From positions 1 to 18,749 of the forward strand of contig CAAGDE010000202.1 in NCBI GenBank assembly GCA_900768535.1: DNA of 18,749 nucleotides, read 5' to 3'. Made by a program: the position numbers and the translations under genes. The DNA comes from Clostridia bacterium. GTDB taxonomy: Bacteria > Bacillota > Clostridia > Oscillospirales > CAG-272. Positions 15,298-18,749 of this stretch are shown here, piece after piece. How positions within the stretch are numbered: the stretch's first letter is position 1; each line of letters starts with the position of its first letter. The notes below the pieces were generated by a model that was given only the letters and a program-made list of their open reading frames with translations, did not search any database and was not told the origin of the DNA.

Positions 15298-15918
15298 ATG
15301 AAAAATCCTTATCAGGTTCTGGGCGTTTCGCCGAACGCAACGGACGAGGAAATCAAGCAGGCGTACCGCGATCTCGCCCGCAAATACCATCCCGACAAGT
15401 ACCGCGACTCGGATATGGCGGATCTTGCCGAGGAAAAAATGAAGGAAATCAACGCGGCATACGAGGAGATTCAGAAACAGCGCAAGGGCGGCAAATCCGG
15501 CGCCGCTGCGGGCGGATTTTCGGGACCCCGCGCCGGCTCCTCCAGCGAGCTTTACGCGCGCATCCGGAATCTGATCAATCAGGACGAGATCCGCGAGGCG
15601 GAGCATCTGCTCTACGGCGTAAGCGAAGCGGATCGCGGCGCGGAGTGGTATTTTCTGATGGGCTGTGTCCTGTTCAAAAAAGGCTTTTACGTGGACGCAC
15701 AGCAGATGTTCGACCGTGCCTGCGCGATGGATCCCTACAACGCCGAATACCGCGAGGCAAAGCGCCGCATGACACAGACCGGCGAACAGTACGGCGGCGG
15801 ATACCGGACGGCAAACGGCTCCGGCTCCTTCTGCTCCGCCTGCGACTGCTGCTCCAGCCTCATCTGCGCCGACTGCTGCTGTGAGTGCATGGGCGGCGAC
15901 CTCATCCCCTGCTGCTGA
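15298..15918 (+). CDS. J-domain (DnaJ-like) protein with TPR-like segment and cysteine-rich tail
   Basis: A 206-residue J-protein, not the full chaperone DnaJ. The J-domain occupies residues 3-62 with the HPD motif at 31-33, so it should stimulate an Hsp70 (DnaK-type) ATPase. A Gly/Ser-rich linker (64-82) leads to a helical TPR-like segment (about 84-158; AEWYFLMGCVLFKKGFYVDA). The last 28 residues hold 11 cysteines in CxxCxCC, CxxCCCxC and final CC patterns, suggesting metal or iron-sulfur binding or a membrane-modified tail. AAGGAG lies 6 bases before the ATG. It follows the DUF5685 gene and is 5 bases from the next gene. I see no strong promoter of its own, so it probably depends on transcription through the second repeat. 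It may recruit Hsp70 to its operon partners. Confidence 0.92.
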   Translation: MKNPYQVLGVSPNATDEEIKQAYRDLARKYHPDKYRDSDMADLAEEKMKEINAAYEEIQKQRKGGKSGAAAGGFSGPRAGSSSELYARIRNLINQDEIREAEHLLYGVSEADRGAEWYFLMGCVLFKKGFYVDAQQMFDRACAMDPYNAEYREAKRRMTQTGEQYGGGYRTANGSGSFCSACDCCSSLICADCCCECMGGDLIPCC

Positions 15919-15923
15919 GCGTC

Positions 15924-16442
15924 ATGAAGCGGCTTCCGACCAAATACCTGACCGTCAGCGCCATGCTCGTTGCCCTGGGCGTCATCCTGCTGGGCATCGG
16001 GGCGCTGGTGAACGTCCTGGATCTGACCGTTGCGGCGCTGACCTCCCTGCTCTGCATCTGGGCGGTGATAGAGATGGGCGGAGTCTACCCGTGGATCATC
16101 TGGGGGCTGACCGCGTTCCTCTCCATCCTGCTCCTGCCGCAGAAAACGCCGGGCTTTTTCTATCTCTTCATCGGCATCTATCCCATGCTCAAGCAGAAGC
16201 TGGAGCGCCTGCCGCGTGTGCCGGAGTGGATTCTCAAAATCGCGGTATTCCACGCTCTGATCGCGCTGTGCTGGCTGATTCTGAAGCTGTTTGTCCCGGA
16301 CGAAGCGGCGGTGAAGATCTGGTGGCTCGCCTACGGACTTGCCCTGGCATCGGCACTGGTCTACGACTACGCACTGACCAAGCTGATTACCTATTACCTG
16401 CTTGTCCTGCAAAAAAGGATCGGGTTGAAGAAGAATAAATAG
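15924..16442 (+). CDS. Uncharacterised small integral membrane protein
   Basis: A 172-residue protein with about five or six hydrophobic helices (roughly 8-30, 31-50, 54-73, 76-89, 101-123 and 132-161) and basic ends (MKRLPTK, KRIGLKKNK), as expected for an inner membrane protein. A conserved-looking stretch is EMGGVYPWIIWGLTAFLSIL followed by LPQK and YPMLKQKLER. I recall similar unnamed clostridial proteins; the fold could resemble MreD or ECF S-components, but this is a guess. The ATG at 15924 lies 5 bases after the J-domain gene's stop with no clear ribosome binding site, so translation is probably coupled. An in-frame upstream ATG at 15885 would overlap the neighbour and adds a non-membrane leader, so I prefer 15924. 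Confidence 0.82.
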   Translation: MKRLPTKYLTVSAMLVALGVILLGIGALVNVLDLTVAALTSLLCIWAVIEMGGVYPWIIWGLTAFLSILLLPQKTPGFFYLFIGIYPMLKQKLERLPRVPEWILKIAVFHALIALCWLILKLFVPDEAAVKIWWLAYGLALASALVYDYALTKLITYYLLVLQKRIGLKKNK

Positions 16443-16457
16443 AACAGGAATTGTTCT
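16441..16457 (+). terminator. Weak intrinsic terminator of the DUF5685-DnaJ operon
   Basis: AGAACA (16441-16446) pairs with TGTTCT (16452-16457) around a 5-base loop and is followed by a T-rich stretch (TATTATTGCTTTT). The stem starts at the stop codon of the membrane protein gene. The stem is short, so readthrough is likely. Confidence 0.5.
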
Positions 16458-16490
16458 TATTATTGCTTTTCGAAGTCAAAATAAAAGAAC

Positions 16491-16505
16491 CGGCAAAAAA
16501 TGCCG
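16491..16505 (-). terminator. Probable terminator of the GpsA-like gene
   Basis: CGGCA (16491-16495) pairs with TGCCG (16501-16505). On the minus strand the stem is followed by GTTCTTTTATTTT. It lies about 55 bases past the stop of the minus-strand gene. Confidence 0.5.
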
Positions 16506-16521
16506 AAAAACAGAAAGAAAC

Positions 16522-16554
16522 GGCGCCATATCCTTCTTAAAGGGACATGGCGCC
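16522..16554. terminator. Hairpin between convergent genes
   Basis: GGCGCCAT (16522-16529) pairs with ATGGCGCC (16547-16554) and the stem extends inward (TCC with GGA) past one mismatch. It lies 6 bases after the stop of the minus-strand GpsA-like gene. On the plus strand it is followed by ATTATTTTA, so it could also stop transcripts of the plus-strand operon that pass the weak hairpin at 16441. Confidence 0.65.
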
Positions 16555-16560
16555 ATTATT

Positions 16561-17610
16561 TTACCCGCGCGTAAAGGTGAATTTCTCCCACGGAATGTTG
16601 ACCGGCTGTTTTTCGGTGATGACGGAATCCACGCACATCAAAAGCGGGAAGTCGGCAAGCTCCAGCTTTCCTGCCTTTGCCGCGACCCGTACCGCACGGG
16701 CAACGCGCTCCGCAACCACCAGCGACTCCAGCGTCACGCCGTTCAGCTCCGTCTTTGCCTCGTCAATGTTCAACCCGCGCCCCAGAAGGATTCCGACCAA
16801 CCGGGTTCTGCCGCCGTAGACCGTGACATACAGATCCCCCGCACCGACGCAGAGATTTTCCAGCGTTCCCGCGCCCTGATATGCCAGCAGCTTTGCCATT
16901 TCCTTGGTCGCCTGACCGAACACCGCCGCCTGCGAATTGAAATGCAGCTCGCTGTCCACACCGAAGCTGCGCTGGTTCAGACCGATGGTCAGCGCAATGC
17001 CGAGCGCATAGCCGTTCTTCAGCGCCACCGCCGACTCGATGCCGACCACATCGGTGGAAAGGCTGATGTGGTAGTAATCGGTCGCCATGATCCGCTTCAG
17101 CTTTTCCAATGTTTCCATATTCTTCCCGCAGAAGGCAACCTCGGTCTGGTCGTGCGCCACCAGCTCATAGCTGGTGCAGGGACCGCCGATGGCGTTCAGC
17201 TCGACCTTGCTGCCGATGGCGTCCAGCTTCTTCTGCCAGACCTCCGGATAGCACAGAAGCCGTCCGTCCGGCAGATCCCACAGCCCCTTTGTCACACTCA
17301 GAACCGGAACATTCTCCGGAATCTTCGGCAGGACGAAATCGCCGAACCAGTCCACGCCGAAGCTGGACACGCCGCCGATGACCATGTCCGCGCCTGCCAC
17401 GGCAGACTCCATCTCTTCAATCTGATAATACTGCACACCCGCCGGGAAATCGGTCTTGAATTTCGGGTGCCGCCCGGTCCTGCGGCAGGTGTCAATGATC
17501 TCCCGGTCCAGGTGCGTTCCCACCAGCCGCACCTCGTTTCCGTTCTCCCTTGCCGGGAATGCAAGCGCCGAGCCCATCATGCCGGCACCGATGATTGTTA
17601 CAACAGCCAT
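16561..17610 (-). CDS. NAD(P)-dependent glycerol-3-phosphate dehydrogenase-like protein (GpsA family)
   Basis: A 349-residue dehydrogenase of the GpsA fold that should interconvert glycerol-3-phosphate and dihydroxyacetone phosphate or a similar polyol phosphate. The Rossmann motif is GAGMMG (8-13). VTKG carries Lys108 and ALKN carries Lys198, the conserved active-site lysine position. GAGDLYVT (256-263) and GGRTR (266-270) match the C-terminal substrate region. Several positions depart from housekeeping GpsA: IGGPCTSYE instead of an LSGPS-type loop, and GIESAVALKNG instead of ELGGALKN. It may therefore be a paralogue with another substrate. GAGGAG lies 8 bases before the ATG. It is divergent from a DeoR-family regulator 221 bases away, a usual arrangement for sugar or polyol phosphate genes. 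Confidence 0.85.
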   Translation of the reverse strand: MAVVTIIGAGMMGSALAFPARENGNEVRLVGTHLDREIIDTCRRTGRHPKFKTDFPAGVQYYQIEEMESAVAGADMVIGGVSSFGVDWFGDFVLPKIPENVPVLSVTKGLWDLPDGRLLCYPEVWQKKLDAIGSKVELNAIGGPCTSYELVAHDQTEVAFCGKNMETLEKLKRIMATDYYHISLSTDVVGIESAVALKNGYALGIALTIGLNQRSFGVDSELHFNSQAAVFGQATKEMAKLLAYQGAGTLENLCVGAGDLYVTVYGGRTRLVGILLGRGLNIDEAKTELNGVTLESLVVAERVARAVRVAAKAGKLELADFPLLMCVDSVITEKQPVNIPWEKFTFTRG

Positions 17611-17657
17611 GGTTCGTTCTCCTCATCTCTCCGCTGTGCGGATTTTTTACCGGTATC

Positions 17658-17686
17658 AGTATACCACCGAACATCGGAAAAGTCAA
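17658..17686 (-). promoter_or_regulatory. Promoter of the GpsA-like gene
   Basis: Minus-strand -35 TTGACT (17681-17686) and -10 TATACT (17658-17663) with a 17-base spacer. Its sequence resembles the divergent regulator promoter: both begin TTGACTTTT and have GTGGTATA at the -10 end, which may reflect shared control. Confidence 0.8.
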
Positions 17687-17720
17687 GAAAACGCCGGAAA
17701 TCCTGCTGTTCCGCCGAAAA

Positions 17721-17770
17721 AACCGTCTGTTTCGTTTAAATTCCGTCAGATTCCGTCAGAACCGTCTTGA
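17721..17770. promoter_or_regulatory. Decamer direct repeats, candidate DeoR operator
   Basis: TTCCGTCAGA occurs twice in tandem (17741-17760). It is followed by ACCGTCTTGA (17761-17770) and preceded by AACCGTCTGT (17721-17730). The CCGTC cores are spaced 20, 10 and 9 bases, close to whole helical turns, and run into the -35 box of the DeoR promoter. DeoR-family proteins often bind repeated short half-sites; binding here is inferred. Confidence 0.5.
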
Positions 17771-17795
17771 CTTTTGTGGCGAATTGTGGTATAAT
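17767..17795 (+). promoter_or_regulatory. Promoter of the DeoR-family regulator
   Basis: TTGACT (17767-17772) and a consensus TATAAT (17790-17795) with a 17-base spacer. GGAGG and the ATG follow about 30 bases later. Confidence 0.87.
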
Positions 17796-17831
17796 GAGAA
17801 CAAGAACAATAATCATTCCGGAGGTTACCGT

Positions 17832-18581
17832 ATGAGTCAGATGAACCGTCAGCAATCCATCCTTCGCCTGCTGGAGGGGCACGCCTCCATGACGGTGCGG
17901 GAAATATCCGAGGCGCTTTTTTACAGCGAGTCCTCCGTCCGGCGCGATGTGCGGGAGCTGGAATCGCGCGGGCTGGTGACGCACCAGTGGGGCGGTGTCA
18001 TGCTCGCCCCCGGGCGCGGCGGGATCGTTCCGCTCCGGCTGCGCGAGGACGAGCACGCCGAAAAAAAGGAGCGCATCGCACGCGAGGCGGCGGCACTGGT
18101 GCGGGACGGCGACACCGTCATTCTGGACGCCTCCTCCACCGTGCGGCGGATGCTCCCCTACCTGACCGAGCGCCGCGATCTGCGTCTGATTACCAACAAC
18201 CGGCGGATCTTTGAGGCGGAGCTGCCCGGCTCCTTCCGCCTGTTCTGCACCGGCGGGAGCTACAACCGGGAGAACCACGATTTCTGCGGCGCGGCGGCGG
18301 AAGCCTATCTGCGCGCGGTGCGGGCGGATGTTGTTTTCTTCTCCAGCCAGGGGCTGAACGCCGCCGGCGACATCAGCGATGTATCGGAGGAGGAGACCTC
18401 GCTGCGGCGGGTGATGCTGTCCGTTTCCGCCCGGAAAATTTTTCTGTGCGATTCCTCCAAGCTCGGCGTCACCCGTCAGTTCGTCCTTTGTAATCTCCGC
18501 GACATCGACCGCGTCCTGTGCGACACGCCGGAGCGGATTGCCGAATGGACGGCGGAAGCGGCAGAAAACGGTCAATTGTAG
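17832..18581 (+). CDS. DeoR/GlpR-family transcriptional regulator
   Basis: A 249-residue repressor. The N-terminal DeoR helix-turn-helix (residues 5-57) has MTVREISEALFYSESSVRRD, and the family's RRD and HQWGGV end the domain. The C-terminal sugar-phosphate sensor (about 74-235) has the usual GDTVILDASST, LITNN, GGSYNRENHDFCG and DSSKLG blocks, so the effector is probably a phosphorylated sugar or polyol. GGAGG lies 7 bases upstream of the ATG at 17832; the longer open frame upstream crosses the promoter and is not used. It is divergent from the GpsA-like gene and decamer repeats lie in between, so it likely controls that gene and itself. It ends before repeat sequence. Confidence 0.93.
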   Translation: MSQMNRQQSILRLLEGHASMTVREISEALFYSESSVRRDVRELESRGLVTHQWGGVMLAPGRGGIVPLRLREDEHAEKKERIAREAAALVRDGDTVILDASSTVRRMLPYLTERRDLRLITNNRRIFEAELPGSFRLFCTGGSYNRENHDFCGAAAEAYLRAVRADVVFFSSQGLNAAGDISDVSEEETSLRRVMLSVSARKIFLCDSSKLGVTRQFVLCNLRDIDRVLCDTPERIAEWTAEAAENGQL

Positions 18582-18607
18582 TTTTGAAAAGTACGCTCGC
18601 CGATTTC

Positions 18608-18749
18608 GCCCTCATCCGTCGCTGGCGCGACACCTTCCCCACCCGGGGGAAGGCTACTGCGGTGATTCCATAAGGTTTAGAGACAACGTCCGCACGCGGC
18701 AAGGCGGAAGGATGTTAGCGCCGTCCGCCCGCCCTCATCCGTCGCTGAC
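18608..18749. repeat. Interspersed repeat region at the window end
   Basis: GCCCTCATCCGTCGCTG occurs at 18608-18624 and again at 18731-18747, the second copy cut by the window end. The first copy continues into two hairpins: GTCGC-TGGC-GCGAC (18619-18632) and CCTTCCCC pairing with GGGGAAGG (around 18633-18653). I recall similar sequences as abundant noncoding repeats in gut clostridial genomes. The 75 bases between the two copies hold no gene I can support. Confidence 0.75.

Noticed and set aside
17595..17831. N-terminal extension of the DeoR-family protein.
   Set aside because: It crosses both divergent promoters; the ATG at 17832 has a good ribosome binding site and matches the family start.
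18469..18702. A 77-residue minus-strand open frame at the window end.
   Set aside because: It overlaps the regulator gene and the interspersed repeat; such frames are typical translations of repeat DNA.

Overview
The window reads as chromosomal DNA of a high-GC member of the Bacillota, most likely class Clostridia (gut Oscillospirales/Christensenellales type). This rests on the gene families (heterodimeric MdlAB-like exporter, DUF5685-DnaJ pair, InlB-type repeat protein), strong AAGGAGG-like ribosome binding sites, TTG starts, and near-consensus promoters that nearly all have 17-bp spacers. No rRNA, tRNA, CRISPR array or complete transposon was seen, and the species cannot be named from the sequence.

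Layout. 1-4390: a minus-strand MarR regulator followed by two half-size ABC exporter genes, read as one operon from a near-perfect promoter whose start region is covered by two tandem copies of GTTAG-N4-CTAAC. 4487-6530: a plus-strand operon of a putative beta-propeller protein and a glycerophosphodiester phosphodiesterase, closed by a hairpin shared with the convergent gene. 6550-13928: a minus-strand cluster of three large envelope-type proteins. 14091-16457: a plus-strand operon of a DUF5685 protein, a J-domain protein with a cysteine-rich tail, and a small membrane protein. Two inverted copies of a structured ~85-bp repeat flank the DUF5685 gene. 16561-18581: a glycerol-3-phosphate-dehydrogenase-like gene divergent from a DeoR-family regulator. 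18608-18749: repeat sequence.

The most unusual part is the 6.5-13.9 kb cluster. The 1054-residue protein has N-terminal membrane segments, a coiled coil, a globular domain, a long acidic Pro/Glu region, nine to ten tandem 16-residue repeats, and a C-terminal domain that resembles the second half of ribosomal protein uL15 but is net acidic. Four bases downstream lies a 931-residue secreted/membrane protein with InlB-like repeats outside and an acidic tail inside. The next gene, with its own promoter, encodes a soluble protein carrying the same globular domain as the 1054-residue protein. I infer a dedicated cell-envelope assembly of unknown function.

The DUF5685 operon is the second candidate. 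The DUF5685 protein has a DDxxD motif and a later DxxxD motif about 100 residues apart, in contexts that recall class I isoprenoid synthases of the squalene/phytoene type. Its last 14 residues are encoded by the downstream repeat copy, which supplies the stop codon.
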